NCBI RefSeq assembly: GCF_001019615.1
Contig: NZ_JNBQ01000006.1
Location: 62,001-126,000, forward strand
Reading direction: 5' to 3'
Length of the DNA stretch: 64,000 bases
From: Cellulosimicrobium funkei
Lineage (GTDB): Bacteria > Actinomycetota > Actinomycetes > Actinomycetales > Cellulomonadaceae
Part shown: positions 51,874 through 61,284 of the stretch, one piece after another
Layout of the letters: each line of letters opens with the position of its first letter
How positions within the stretch are numbered: the stretch's first letter is position 1
The notes under the pieces: model-generated
The model's input: only the letters and a program-made list of their open reading frames with translations
Database searches by the model: none
Told to the model about the DNA's origin: nothing
Position numbers and translations under genes: made by a program

Positions 51874-53379
51874 ATGGTCTCGGTCATCCCCCAGCCCCTG
51901 CACGTCGAGCCCGGGACGCACCACGTCCCCGTCGCCACGCTGGAGGTCCACGCGCTCGGTCTCGAGCGGACCGCCCCGTGGCTCGGGGACCTGGCCGCCT
52001 CGCTCCTGAGCGGCCTCGACGGCGTCGCCGCGACGCGCGACGACCCGGCGTCCGGAGCCTCGGTCGCTGCCTCGTCGGGCTCTGCGACCCGCACCGCGCT
52101 CGTGCTCCGGATCGACGAGCTGGCCGGTCCGGAGGGTTCCACGAGCCCGGAGCGGTACAGCCTCGTCGCGGACGACGCAGGGATCACCGCGACGGCGGCC
52201 GAGCCCGCCGGGCTGCTCTACGCGGTGCAGACGCTGCGGCAGCTCGTCGAGGCGCCCGGCCCGGGCGACGAGCCCGCGCGGGTGCCCCACGTCGTCGTGC
52301 ACGACGCGCCCCGCTACCCCTGGCGCGGCCTGTCCGTGGACGTCGCGCGGACGTTCTTCGGTCCCGACGCGCTGCGCGCCGTGATCGACGTCGCGGCGGC
52401 GTACAAGCTCAACGTGCTCCACCTGCACCTCACGGACGACCAGGGCTGGCGCATCGAGTCGCCGTCCCGGCCCGAGCTCGCCAAGCTCTCCTCGGGGAGC
52501 GACACGTCCGGCGGCACGGGCGGGCACCTGTCGCTCGCGGACTTCCGCGCGTTGCAGGACTACGCCGCGGAGCGCTTCGTGCGGGTCGTGCCGGAGATCG
52601 ACGTCCCCGGCCACATCAACGCGGCGACGCACGTCTACGGCGACCTCATGCCCGACGGCGTCGCGACCGACGCCTACTCGGGCATCGAGGTCGGCTTCTC
52701 GCGCCTCACGTTCGACCTGCCCGCGACCGAGCCGTTCCTGCGCGACGTCTTCACGGACCTCGCCCACGCCACGGACGGCGAGCACGTGCACCTCGGTGGC
52801 GACGAGGTGCTGAAGATGGAGCCCGCGGAGTACGCGCGGTTCGTCGAGCTGTGCGAGCGCCTGGTGCTCGAGGCCGGCAAGAAGCCGGTCGCGTGGCAGG
52901 AGGCCGCGAAGGCGCCGCTGCGCCCGGGCACGATCGTGCAGTACTGGGACACGCACCCCATGGACCTCACGTACCTGGTCGACGCCGCGAAGGCCGGGGC
53001 GCGCATCATCCTGTCGCCGGCGAACCGCGTCTACCTCGACATGCGCTACACGGCCGAGTTCGACCCCACCCTGGGGCAGGACTGGGCGGGTCTCGTCGAG
53101 GTGCGCGACTCCTACGACTGGGAGCCCGAGGAGGTCGTGCCCGGCCTGCCGGTCGAGACGATCGAGGGTGTCGAGGCGGCGGTGTGGACCGAGCGCATCC
53201 CGACGCTCGACGCGCTGTTCACGATGCTCCTGCCGCGCCTGAGCGCCGTCGCGGAGGTCGGCTGGACCGCCCCGGACCGCAAGGACTGGGACGGCTTCCG
53301 TCGCCGCGTCGCCCGCGAGGCGCACGTCTGGCGCCGCGCGGGGATCGCGTTCCACGAGTCCGCGCAGGTCGACTGGTGA
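51874..53379 (+). CDS. GH20 beta-N-acetylhexosaminidase (cytosolic)
   Basis: A 501-residue glycosidase releasing terminal GlcNAc or GalNAc. The GH20b-like N-terminal domain precedes the barrel: RGLSVDVARTFFGPDALRAV, LNVLHLHLTDDQGWRIE, VVPEIDVPGHINAA, HLGGDEVLKM with catalytic pair Asp310-Glu311, and WQEAAKAP. There is no signal peptide, so it acts inside the cell on imported chitooligosaccharides or recycled wall fragments, which fits the GH94 enzyme. A -10 TAGGGT lies near 51812, and GAGGT precedes the ATG. Confidence 0.92.
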   Translation: MVSVIPQPLHVEPGTHHVPVATLEVHALGLERTAPWLGDLAASLLSGLDGVAATRDDPASGASVAASSGSATRTALVLRIDELAGPEGSTSPERYSLVADDAGITATAAEPAGLLYAVQTLRQLVEAPGPGDEPARVPHVVVHDAPRYPWRGLSVDVARTFFGPDALRAVIDVAAAYKLNVLHLHLTDDQGWRIESPSRPELAKLSSGSDTSGGTGGHLSLADFRALQDYAAERFVRVVPEIDVPGHINAATHVYGDLMPDGVATDAYSGIEVGFSRLTFDLPATEPFLRDVFTDLAHATDGEHVHLGGDEVLKMEPAEYARFVELCERLVLEAGKKPVAWQEAAKAPLRPGTIVQYWDTHPMDLTYLVDAAKAGARIILSPANRVYLDMRYTAEFDPTLGQDWAGLVEVRDSYDWEPEEVVPGLPVETIEGVEAAVWTERIPTLDALFTMLLPRLSAVAEVGWTAPDRKDWDGFRRRVAREAHVWRRAGIAFHESAQVDW

Positions 53380-53383
53380 CGCG

Positions 53384-55024
53384 TCAGATCCAGGTCGGCA
53401 GCCACATGTGCAGGCGCCAGAACCAGTACGGCACCTGCCACGCCGTCCAGATCGGGTAGAAGAACACGCTGACGGCGCCGATCGTCGTCAGCAGGACCGT
53501 GAGCCCCACCTTCACGCGCGCCCGCGCGACCGGGCGGTGCTCGGTGCGTTCGAGCGCGAGCGTCATCGCGTAGACGAGCGTGAGGACGACCCACGGCGTG
53601 AACACGATCGAGTAGAACGTGAAGATGGTCCGCTCGGCGTAGAGGAACCACGGCGCCCACCCGGCGACGATGCCGCTGAGCACGGCGAGCGCCCGCCAGT
53701 CCTTGAGCCGCACGAGCGCCCAGAGCGCGACGAGGATCGCGAGCGCCGCCGTCCACCACAGCACGGGGTTGCCGAGCGACGTGATCGCGCGCGCGCAACG
53801 CTCCACCTCGCACCCCGCCTCGCCGGTGTCGTAGGAGCGCCAGTAGAACGACGTGGGACGCCACTGGAGGATCCACCCGAGCGGGTGCGCCTCGTAGGTG
53901 TGCTCGGACGTGAGCCCGTTGTGGAAGTCCCACATCTTGAGGTGGTACTCCCACAGCGACCGCAGGCCGGGCGGGAGCCACTGGACCCCCTCGCCGGGGT
54001 GGTCGAGCGCCCACTGGCGCATGTAGGCCCCGGGAGTGCGGAACCACGACGTCCACGACGCGAGGTAGGCGAGCGCCGCCGTCGGGAGCATGACGAGCGC
54101 GGCCGGGACCGCGTCGCGCACGAGCGCGTCCTCCCACCAGCGCCCGACGCCCGCGGTGCGGCGCGCGGTCGCGTCCCACAGCACCGACACGACGGCGAAG
54201 ACGGCGAGGAAGTACAGCCCCGACCACTTGACCCCGCACGCGAGGCCCAGCGCGACGGCCGCCGCGAAGCGCCACCACCGCCACCCGAGGCCCGGTCCGT
54301 AGCGTCCGATCGTCCCGCCGGCGTCGAGGATCGCCCCGCAGCGCTCGGCGAGCCGCCGGCGCGCCTGCTCGCGGTCGAGCAGCAGGCACCCGAACGCGAC
54401 GAGCACCCAGATCATGAGCATGTTGTCGAGCAGACCCGTGCGAGAGTGCACGATCGCCTCACCGTCCACGGCCATGAGCGCTCCCGCGACGATCCCCATC
54501 GCGGTGGAGGCGAACAGGCGTCGGGCGATCCGCGCCACGAGCACGACGGCGACCACCCCGACGACCGCGGACGCGATGCGCCACGACCACGGGTTCTCCG
54601 CCCCGCCGAAGAACCTCATCCCGAGCGCGATCATCCACTTGCCGAGCGGGGGGTGGACCACGTAGTCCGCCGTCGGGAGGAACGTGTTCACGTCCCCGGC
54701 CTCGAACGCCGGGTTCGGCTCCTCGGGCCAGTCGGCCTCGTACCCGACCTGGAGCAGCGTCCACGCCTGCTTGACGTAGTACGTCTCGTCGAACACGAGC
54801 GTGCCCGGGCGACCGAGGTTCCACAGCCGCAGCACCGCCGCGACGGCGGCGACGATCGCGACCCCGAGCCACCCCCACAGCCTGTCGTGCGCGGTCGCCC
54901 CGAGCGCCGGACGGCGGGGCCCGAGCAGGGCGAGCAGGAGGCGCTCGCGGTGGGTCAGGTCGGGCGCGTCGGCGGCGTCCTGCTCGGGGGGCGCGGGCGA
55001 CGCGTCGGCGGGCGGCTGGGACAC
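53384..55024 (-). CDS. Protein O-mannosyltransferase (Pmt)
   Basis: A 546-residue GT39 enzyme with about 11 membrane helices that transfers mannose from polyprenyl-phosphate mannose to Ser/Thr of secreted proteins. LWNLGRPGTLVFDETYYVKQ holds the Asp-Glu catalytic pair; HPPLGKWMIALGM, HSRTGLLDNMLM, GVKWSGLY and the C-terminal KVGLTVLLTTIGAVSVFFYP are typical. TACGAT on the minus strand (55032-55037) lies 7 bases before a GTG at 55022-55024, so this start is preferred; an ATG three codons upstream overlaps that -10. It diverges from rsmI as in many Actinobacteria. Possible targets include the Pro/Thr-rich tail encoded at 24063-25142. Confidence 0.9.
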   Translation of the reverse strand: MSQPPADASPAPPEQDAADAPDLTHRERLLLALLGPRRPALGATAHDRLWGWLGVAIVAAVAAVLRLWNLGRPGTLVFDETYYVKQAWTLLQVGYEADWPEEPNPAFEAGDVNTFLPTADYVVHPPLGKWMIALGMRFFGGAENPWSWRIASAVVGVVAVVLVARIARRLFASTAMGIVAGALMAVDGEAIVHSRTGLLDNMLMIWVLVAFGCLLLDREQARRRLAERCGAILDAGGTIGRYGPGLGWRWWRFAAAVALGLACGVKWSGLYFLAVFAVVSVLWDATARRTAGVGRWWEDALVRDAVPAALVMLPTAALAYLASWTSWFRTPGAYMRQWALDHPGEGVQWLPPGLRSLWEYHLKMWDFHNGLTSEHTYEAHPLGWILQWRPTSFYWRSYDTGEAGCEVERCARAITSLGNPVLWWTAALAILVALWALVRLKDWRALAVLSGIVAGWAPWFLYAERTIFTFYSIVFTPWVVLTLVYAMTLALERTEHRPVARARVKVGLTVLLTTIGAVSVFFYPIWTAWQVPYWFWRLHMWLPTWI

Positions 55025-55067
55025 GCTGGCCATCGTAGGGGCACGCGGGTGTGGAACCCTGGGAGCC

Positions 55068-55958
55068 ATGTCCTCCTCGACCGACGTGCCCGACGCCGAC
55101 CGGCCCACGACCCCGCGGGAGGCCGGGCACCTGGTGCTGGGCGGCACCCCGATCGGCAACGCGGAGGACGCGAGCCCGCGGCTGCGGCGGCTGCTCGCCG
55201 AGGCAGACGTCGTCGCGGCGGAGGACACGCGCCGCCTGCACGCGCTCGCGGGCCGCCTGGGCGTGCAGGTCGGCGGGCGCGTCGTCAGCTTCCACGAGCA
55301 CAACGAGTCCGACCGCGCGGACGACCTGCTCGACGTCGTCGACGGCGGCGGGACGGTGCTCGTCGTGTCCGACGCGGGCATGCCGAGCGTCTCCGACCCG
55401 GGCTTCCGCGTCGTCGCGCGCGCCGTCGAGCGCGGGGTCCCGGTCACGACGGCGCCCGGGCCGAGCGCCGTCCTCACCGCCCTCGCGCTCTCGGGTCTCC
55501 CGACGGACCGCTTCTGCTTCGAGGGCTTCCTGCCGCGCAAGGCGGGCGACCGGTCGCGGACGCTCGCCGCGCTCGCCGACGAGCCGCGCACGCTCGTGTT
55601 CTTCGAGGCGCCGCACCGCGTGGCGGAGACGCTCGCCGCGATGGCCGAGGCGTTCGGCGCGGACCGGCCGGCCGCCGTCGCGCGCGAGCTCACCAAGACG
55701 TACGAGGAGGTGCTGCGCGGGCCCCTCGCCGAGCTCGCGGAGCGCGCCGCCGCGGAACAGCTCCGCGGGGAGATCTGCGTCGTGGTCGGCGGTGCGCCGC
55801 CGCGCGGCCCGGTCCCGCTCGCCGAGCTCGTCCCGGGCGTGCTGGCGCGCGTCGACGGCGGCGAGCGGCTCAAGGAGGTCGTCGCGGACGTCGCCCAGGA
55901 CGCGGGGGTCGCCAAGCGCGACCTCTACGCGGCGGCGCTGGAGGCGCGCCGCCGCTGA
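55068..55958 (+). CDS. rsmI: 16S rRNA 2'-O-ribose methyltransferase I
   Basis: A 296-residue SAM-dependent enzyme methylating C1402 of 16S rRNA. LVLGGTPIGNAEDASPRLRR and AEDTRRLHALA open the domain; FHEHNE, VLVVSDAGMPSVSDPGFRVV, TTAPGPSAVLTALALSGL, FEGFLPRK and ELTKTYEEVLRG follow. The N-terminal ~20 residues are extra. The ATG lies 7 bases after AACCCT, consistent with a leaderless start. Confidence 0.93.
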   Translation: MSSSTDVPDADRPTTPREAGHLVLGGTPIGNAEDASPRLRRLLAEADVVAAEDTRRLHALAGRLGVQVGGRVVSFHEHNESDRADDLLDVVDGGGTVLVVSDAGMPSVSDPGFRVVARAVERGVPVTTAPGPSAVLTALALSGLPTDRFCFEGFLPRKAGDRSRTLAALADEPRTLVFFEAPHRVAETLAAMAEAFGADRPAAVARELTKTYEEVLRGPLAELAERAAAEQLRGEICVVVGGAPPRGPVPLAELVPGVLARVDGGERLKEVVADVAQDAGVAKRDLYAAALEARRR

Positions 55959-55977
55959 GCCCGCGCGGGACGGGCCG

Positions 55978-56577
55978 TCAGCGCCCGACGGCGGTGCTCG
56001 GTTCCAGCGCGACGCCCGCCGCGGCGAGCTCCTCGCGCGCCGCGGCGCCGAGCTCGGGCGTGACCGGCACCGTGAGGTCGGTGAGGACCCGGGTGGCGAG
56101 CCCGAGCGCGTGGGCGTCGAGCGCCGTCGCGCGCACGCAGTGCGACTCGGCGATCCCGACGACGTCGACCGCCTCGATCCCGGCGTCGCGCAGGACGTCC
56201 GCGAGCGGCCGGCCGCCGACGTCGACCCCCTCGAACCCGGAGTACGCGGCCTGGTACTCGCCCTTCTTCACCCCCGCGTCGGGCGCGAGGTCGGCCAGGG
56301 CGGGGTGCAGCTCGGCGTTCGGGGTGCCCGCGATCCCGTGCGGGGGCCACGTGTCGACGAAGTCCGGCTCCGGGCTCCAGTGCTCGCCCGGGTCGACGTG
56401 CCAGTCCTGGGTCGTGACGACGAGGTCGTAGGCGTCGCGGTGGTCGCGCGCGTGGTCGGCGATCCGCTGCGCGACGGCGTTCCCGCCCTCGACCCCCAGC
56501 TCCCCGCCCTCGCAGAACGTGGGCTGGACGTCGACGACGATCAGCGCGCGGCGCACCGCGGGAGTGTTCTCGCTCAT
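55978..56577 (-). CDS. pncA: Nicotinamidase/pyrazinamidase
   Basis: A 199-residue hydrolase turning nicotinamide into nicotinate for NAD salvage; it would also activate pyrazinamide. The catalytic triad is visible: Asp in ALIVVDVQPTFCEGG, Lys in VKKGEYQAAYSGFEG and Cys in AESHCVRATALDA. Metal ligands lie in TQDWHVDPGEHW. The start MSENTPAV has GGGCGC directly upstream and a weak -10 CAGAGT; the long open frame before it is not part of the gene. Confidence 0.92.
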   Translation of the reverse strand: MSENTPAVRRALIVVDVQPTFCEGGELGVEGGNAVAQRIADHARDHRDAYDLVVTTQDWHVDPGEHWSPEPDFVDTWPPHGIAGTPNAELHPALADLAPDAGVKKGEYQAAYSGFEGVDVGGRPLADVLRDAGIEAVDVVGIAESHCVRATALDAHALGLATRVLTDLTVPVTPELGAAAREELAAAGVALEPSTAVGR

Positions 56578-56701
56578 GCGCCCACTCTGCCACCCGGGCC
56601 GGGGGCACGGGAGAACGCCGGGAACGCCGGGGACGCCGGGCGCGTCCCGCGCGCGGGTGCGAGAGTGGGAGCAGCCGTACCCGAGCACCCGGGAGGACCC
56701 G

Positions 56702-57172
56702 ATGAGCGACGACCCGACGCCCGCCGCGACCCCTCCGGCCGGCGCGCCGGAACGCCCGATCGGCTACTGGCTCAAGCTCGTGGACCGGCTCATCGACGAG
56801 AGCTTCGACGGCGTGTTCCAGCACTCGGGGCTCACGCGCCGGCACTGGCAGGTGCTCAACACCATCCGTGACGGCGTGAGCGAGGAGACGAGCGTCGACG
56901 GCGTCCTGTCGCCCTTCACCGGGGCGGCGACCGGGCACGGGGCCAGCGCCGTGACGGCGGAGATCGACGACCTCGTGCGGCGGGGCTGGGTCACGCGCGA
57001 CGGCTCCGGCCGGCTGGCCGTGACCGTCGCCGGCAACCACGCCTACCACGACCTGCTCGACGCCGTGTCGGTCTCGCGCGAGCGGGTCGCGGACGGCATC
57101 AGCCGCGCGGAGTACGCCCAGACGGTCGCGACGCTCGAGCGCATGGCGCGCAACCTCGGCTGGACGGGCTGA
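56702..57172 (+). CDS. MarR-like winged-helix regulator
   Basis: A 156-residue protein. After a Pro/Ala-rich tail, YWLKLVDRLIDESFDGVFQH begins a MarR-like fold, with LTRRHWQVLNTIRDG, a recognition region AVTAEIDDLVRRGWVTRDGS and the wing RLAVTVAG. The usual acidic-basic wing is short. GGGAGGA precedes the ATG. It stands alone between the nicotinamidase gene (divergent) and alaC. Target unknown. Confidence 0.75.
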   Translation: MSDDPTPAATPPAGAPERPIGYWLKLVDRLIDESFDGVFQHSGLTRRHWQVLNTIRDGVSEETSVDGVLSPFTGAATGHGASAVTAEIDDLVRRGWVTRDGSGRLAVTVAGNHAYHDLLDAVSVSRERVADGISRAEYAQTVATLERMARNLGWTG

Positions 57173-57300
57173 CCTCCGCCCGGGGCGAGCGCGCCGCGAG
57201 ACGCGGCCACGCGGCGTCGGGCAGCAGGCGTACCCTGCGAGACCCGCGACCCGCGCGCACCCCCGCGCCCGGGCGCCCCGCACAGAGCTGGAGCACTGCG

Positions 57301-58485
57301 ATGGAGTTCCGCCGGATCCCCGGTCTGCCGCCCTACGTCTTCACCATCATCGACGGGCTCAAGATCGAGGCACGCCGAGCGGGGCGCGACGTCGTCGACC
57401 TCGGCTTCGGCAACCCCGACCTGCCCAGCCCGCAGGTCGCGGTCGACAAGCTCGCCGAGGCCGCGCAGAACTCGCGCAACCACCGCTACTCCGCGTCGCG
57501 CGGGATCCCCAAGCTCCGCGAGGCCGTCGCGGGCCTGTACCAGCGCCGGTTCGGCGTGAGCCTCGACCCGGACACCGAGATCATCTCGACCATCGGCGCC
57601 AAGGAGGGCTTCAGCCACCTCATGTGGGTGCTGCTGCAGCCGGGCGACGTCGCGCTCGTCCCCACGCCGAGCTACCCCATCCACATCTGGGGCCCCTACT
57701 TCGCGGGCGCCGACGCGCGCCAGGTCCCCATCGGCGACGGGACCGACGCCGCGGGGTACATCGACCGGATCATCGAGGCGTGGGAGCTGGGCTGGCCCAA
57801 GCCGCGCGTCGTCGTGCTGTCGTTCCCGCACAACCCGACGACGACGGTCGCGACCAAGGAGGACCTCCAGCGGCTCGTCGACTGGGCGCGGGACAAGGAC
57901 GTCGTGCTCGTGCACGACCTCGCGTACGCGGACATGACGTTCGACGGGTTCGAGCCTCCGTCGATCATGGAGTGCGAGGGCGCGCGCGAGGTCGCGGTCG
58001 AGCTGTACTCCATGACGAAGTCGTTCTCCATGGCGGGCTGGCGCGTCGCGTTCCTCGTGGGACGCCGTGACGTCGTCGGGGCGCTCGCCAAGCTCAAGAG
58101 CTACCTCGACTACGGCACGTTCCAGCCGATCCAGATCGCCGCGACCGTGACGCTCAACGAGGCGACGGAGTTCCCGCAGGAGATCTCGTCGGTGTACGCG
58201 TCGCGTCGCGACGCCCTGTACGACGGCCTGCAGCGCATCGGCTGGGACATCCACAAGCCCGGCGGCACCATGTTCGCGTGGGCCCGCATCCCCGAGCCCT
58301 ACCGCGACATGGGCTCGATCGAGTTCGCGACGCACCTCGTCGAGGAGTGCGACGTCGCCGTGTCCCCGGGCGTCGGGTTCGGCCCCGGCGGCGACGAGTT
58401 CGTGCGGTTCGCGCTCATCGAGAACGAGCACCGCATCGGTCAGGCGATCCGCGGTCTCAAGCGCGGCCTCACCCGGCTGGCGTAG
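57301..58485 (+). CDS. alaC: Alanine transaminase, AlaC type
   Basis: A 394-residue PLP aminotransferase closely matching E. coli AlaC: RRIPGLPPYVFTIIDGLK, DLGFGNPDLPSPQVAV, YSASRGIPKLREAVAG, VPTPSYPIHIWGPYFAGA, FPHNPTTT, VHDLAYADMTFDGFEPPSI, SMTKSFSMAGWRVAF (PLP lysine) and RFALIENEHRIGQAIRG. It makes alanine from pyruvate with glutamate. GGAG precedes the ATG by 8 bases. Its 3' end overlaps the convergent SDR gene by 17 bases. Confidence 0.92.
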   Translation: MEFRRIPGLPPYVFTIIDGLKIEARRAGRDVVDLGFGNPDLPSPQVAVDKLAEAAQNSRNHRYSASRGIPKLREAVAGLYQRRFGVSLDPDTEIISTIGAKEGFSHLMWVLLQPGDVALVPTPSYPIHIWGPYFAGADARQVPIGDGTDAAGYIDRIIEAWELGWPKPRVVVLSFPHNPTTTVATKEDLQRLVDWARDKDVVLVHDLAYADMTFDGFEPPSIMECEGAREVAVELYSMTKSFSMAGWRVAFLVGRRDVVGALAKLKSYLDYGTFQPIQIAATVTLNEATEFPQEISSVYASRRDALYDGLQRIGWDIHKPGGTMFAWARIPEPYRDMGSIEFATHLVEECDVAVSPGVGFGPGGDEFVRFALIENEHRIGQAIRGLKRGLTRLA

Positions 58486-59278
58486 GCTTCGTCCCCGTCC
58501 ACACGTCGTCCCCGCGCAGCACGGCGTCGGCACCGCCGTCGTCGTAGATCGTCTGCCCGGTGACGTGGGTGTTCGCGGGGTCGGTGAGCCACAGCAGCAG
58601 GCTTGCGACCGACTCGGGCGACTGGTGCCCGTGCAGCGGCATCGGGACGGCGGCGTCGACCATGGCGGCGGACTCCGGGGTCGCGAGCAGCTCGGAGGTC
58701 ATGGGCGTGAGCACCGTCCCCGGGGCGACGGCGTTGAGCGGGATCCCTCGACCCGCCCACGCCGGGGTGACGCACTCGCGCCGCACCCACCGCGAGAGCG
58801 CTCGCTTGGACGACGGGTAGCTGAGGTAGCCGACCGCGGGCCCCTGGTCCGCGAGCGTCGCGGCGACGCGCAGCGCCGTGTCCTCGTCGTCCGCGAGGCA
58901 CGCGGCGACGAGCTCGTCGGACACCGGCTGGAGGGTCGCCATGGACGAGACGACGGCCACGCGCGGCGCGTCCGACCGTTCGAGCGCCGGGAGCAGCGCG
59001 GCCAGGAGCCGCGTGACGCCGAAGAAGTTCACGGCGACGGTCTTCGGCACCGGGGCGGAGATGCCCGCGCACGCGACGACCCCGTCGACGCGCCCGTCGG
59101 TGAGCGTCGTGGCGCGGTCGACGGCGCGTGCCCGGCCGTCGGGGGTGCTCAGGTCGGCCTCGACCTCGGCGTCGCGCAGGTCGACACCGACCACGCGGTC
59201 TCCCCGGTCGCGCAGCAGCGCCGCGGTGGACGCACCGACTCCCGACGCCGAACCCGTGACCACGTACGTCCGCGACAT
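58469..59278 (-). CDS. Short-chain dehydrogenase/reductase
   Basis: A 269-residue Rossmann enzyme. The cofactor motif is TYVVTGSASGVGAS, then ACAGIS, the catalytic serine in VAVVSSM and YPSSK for the Tyr-Lys pair, and PGTVLTPMTSELL. The acidic DLR after the second strand suggests NAD(H). It looks like the 3-alpha-hydroxysteroid dehydrogenase/carbonyl reductase group, but the substrate is unknown. AGGAGGT precedes the ATG. Confidence 0.87.
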   Translation of the reverse strand: MSRTYVVTGSASGVGASTAALLRDRGDRVVGVDLRDAEVEADLSTPDGRARAVDRATTLTDGRVDGVVACAGISAPVPKTVAVNFFGVTRLLAALLPALERSDAPRVAVVSSMATLQPVSDELVAACLADDEDTALRVAATLADQGPAVGYLSYPSSKRALSRWVRRECVTPAWAGRGIPLNAVAPGTVLTPMTSELLATPESAAMVDAAVPMPLHGHQSPESVASLLLWLTDPANTHVTGQTIYDDGGADAVLRGDDVWTGTKPTPAG

Positions 59279-59407
59279 GCGTACCGACCTCCTCGCCGGC
59301 TCCTCCGGCCCTCGGAGGAGCCTCCGGTACCAGCGTGCCTCGCCGCGGGCGTGCGCGTGGCCGCCGAAAGACCGGGTCGGCGGGCCAGAGGTCCTGTGGC
59401 GCCGGGG

Positions 59408-59842
59408 TCAGGCCGGCGCCGCCGTGGGCGGCGTCCGACCGTGCCGCCCCTGGTACCTGTCGACCTGGCGCCCCGCCGCGGCGACGGCGCGGTCGTCGAC
59501 CAGGTCGTAGACGAGCGTCCCGACCCAGACGATGAGCGTCGCCCAGACCCAGGTCCAGAAGCCGTCGATGTCGAACCCGCTCGACGGGGACAGCAGCGTG
59601 GTGACGATGAGCGAGCCGAGCACGGTGACGATCCCCAGGGTCCACGTCCAGCCGTGGACGTGCTTGCCGAGGAGCCGCACCACGAGCGGGCGCAGGAGGG
59701 TGATCGTCACGGTGAACAGCGCGACCGCGACGAGCCCCCACAGCCAGCTCATGGTCATCCCCTCGAGCACCAGGTTGGCGATGACGAGCGTCACCCCGTA
59801 CGCGACGGCGGCGACGACGAAGCTGAGCACCTTCGGGTTCAT
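59408..59842 (-). CDS. Phage-holin-superfamily-IV-like four-helix membrane protein
   Basis: A 144-residue protein with four hydrophobic segments (VLSFVVAAVAYGVTLVIANL, WLWGLVAVALFTVTITLLRP, LGIVTVLGSLIVTTLL, TWVWATLIVWVGTLVYDL) and a hydrophilic tail, matching a chromosomal family (PF04020 type) named after holins. In Actinobacteria these are usually not of phage origin. GGGAGGGG precedes the ATG. Function unknown. Confidence 0.8.
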   Translation of the reverse strand: MNPKVLSFVVAAVAYGVTLVIANLVLEGMTMSWLWGLVAVALFTVTITLLRPLVVRLLGKHVHGWTWTLGIVTVLGSLIVTTLLSPSSGFDIDGFWTWVWATLIVWVGTLVYDLVDDRAVAAAGRQVDRYQGRHGRTPPTAAPA

Positions 59843-59971
59843 GGCGCCCCTCCCTGAGGGCCGGTGAGGCGGGAGGACCCGCCTCCTTCTCTCCAGTGTG
59901 GCGCTGATCGACGCTCGTGCGCGGCGAGCGCGGCCCGTGCGACGGCGCCCGCGGCGCGCGACGATGGGCGC

Positions 59972-61225
59972 ATGCCCACGAACCGGACGGTCCCGCGTCG
60001 GGCGTGGCCCGCGCCCGTGGTGGGGGCCGTCGTCGTGCTGCTCGCTGCCTGCACCCCCGACGACGGTCCGGAACCCGCCCCGGGCCCGTCGGTCACCACG
60101 GCCACCGCCGAGCCGAGCGAACCCGCCGAGTCGAGCACGACGGCGCCCGCGCCGGCGCCGGGACTCGTCGTCGTGCCCGAGGTGCGGGTCGACGTGACCG
60201 AGGTGGCGACCGGGCTGCCCGCGCCATGGGGGCTCGCGGCGCTCGCGGACGGGACCCTGCTCGTCTCGCTGCGCGACGAGCGCGGTCTGGTCGTCGTGGA
60301 CCCGGCGACGGGCGCCGTCGAGCCGGTCACGGGACCGGGCGCGGACGACCTGCGCGACGGCACGGTCGCGACGGGCGAGTCGGGTCTGCTCGGGGTGGCG
60401 GTCGGACCCGAGGGCGGCGCAGCACCGGGGGAGGTGTTCGTCTACCGGACCGCCGCCGGAGGCAACGAGGTCCTGCGGGGGACGCTCGCCGGTCGCGAGC
60501 TGTCGGCCCTCACCCCGGTCCTCCAGGGCATCCCCGCGGCCTCCACGCACGACGGCGGCCGGCTCGCGTTCGGGCCGGACGGCTACCTGTACGTGACGAC
60601 GGGGGACGCGCAGCAGCGTGGTGCGTCGCAGGTGGCGGGTGCGCTCAACGGCAAGATCCTGCGCCTGACGGTGGACGGGGCTCCGGCACCGGGTAACCCT
60701 GACCCGGCCTCGCCGGTGTGGAGCCTCGGCCACCGCAACGTCCAGGGCGTCGCGTGGGACGTGACGGGGCGCATGCTCGCGTCGGAGTTCGGGCAGGACA
60801 CGTTCGACGAGCTCAACGTCGTCGTGCCCGGCGGGAACTACGGCTGGCCGGAGGTCGAGGGGGTCGGCGGCGAGGCGGCGGGGTTCGTCGACCCGGTGGC
60901 GACGTGGTCGACGTCGGACGCCTCGCCGAGCGGGCTGGCCGCGACCGGCGAGGGCGCGTACCTGGCGGGGCTGCGGGGCCAGGCGCTGTGGCGCGTGCCG
61001 TTCGCGTCCCCCGACGGCGGGGCGTCGGCCGACGCGTTCGGCGCGCCCCAGGCGGTGCTCACGGACCGGGGTCGGCTGCGCGCCGTCCTGGTGGACCCGG
61101 CGACGCCGCTCGGGGACGACGGGAGCTCCGTGCTGTACGTGCTGACCAACAACACCGACGGGCGCGGGGACCCGCGCGACGGCGACGACCGGCTGCTGCG
61201 GGTCGCGGTGACGCCGGCGGGGTGA
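59972..61225 (+). CDS. PQQ-dependent sugar dehydrogenase-family lipoprotein (GSDH)
   Basis: A 417-residue predicted lipoprotein, lipobox LLAAC. The beta-propeller has VATGLPAPWGLAALADG, TGESGLLGVAVGPE, STHDGGRLAFGPDGYLYVTT and WSLGHRNVQGVAWD, EFGQDTFDELNVVVPGGNYG, all of the glucose/sorbosone dehydrogenase (GSDH) family. Members oxidise aldoses with PQQ at the outer face of the membrane; the catalytic histidine lies in STHDGG. GACGAT six bases before the ATG suggests a leaderless start. Confidence 0.9.
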   Translation: MPTNRTVPRRAWPAPVVGAVVVLLAACTPDDGPEPAPGPSVTTATAEPSEPAESSTTAPAPAPGLVVVPEVRVDVTEVATGLPAPWGLAALADGTLLVSLRDERGLVVVDPATGAVEPVTGPGADDLRDGTVATGESGLLGVAVGPEGGAAPGEVFVYRTAAGGNEVLRGTLAGRELSALTPVLQGIPAASTHDGGRLAFGPDGYLYVTTGDAQQRGASQVAGALNGKILRLTVDGAPAPGNPDPASPVWSLGHRNVQGVAWDVTGRMLASEFGQDTFDELNVVVPGGNYGWPEVEGVGGEAAGFVDPVATWSTSDASPSGLAATGEGAYLAGLRGQALWRVPFASPDGGASADAFGAPQAVLTDRGRLRAVLVDPATPLGDDGSSVLYVLTNNTDGRGDPRDGDDRLLRVAVTPAG

Positions 61226-61254
61226 CCGGCACGACCCGCGGGCTGACCAGTCGG

Positions 61255-61284
61255 TTTGGAGCACGATAACGAATCGGTTACGGT
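61255..61284 (+). promoter_or_regulatory. Promoter of rpf with a long untranslated leader
   Basis: TTTGGA (61255-61260), 18 bases and TACGGT (61279-61284) make a good promoter. Start of transcription near 61291 leaves about 200 bases before the likely GTG. The leader lacks the conserved blocks of the c-di-AMP class. Confidence 0.5.

Noticed and set aside
59408-59842. Prophage remnant because of a holin-like gene
   Set aside because: The family is chromosomal in Actinobacteria, and no other phage gene is present.
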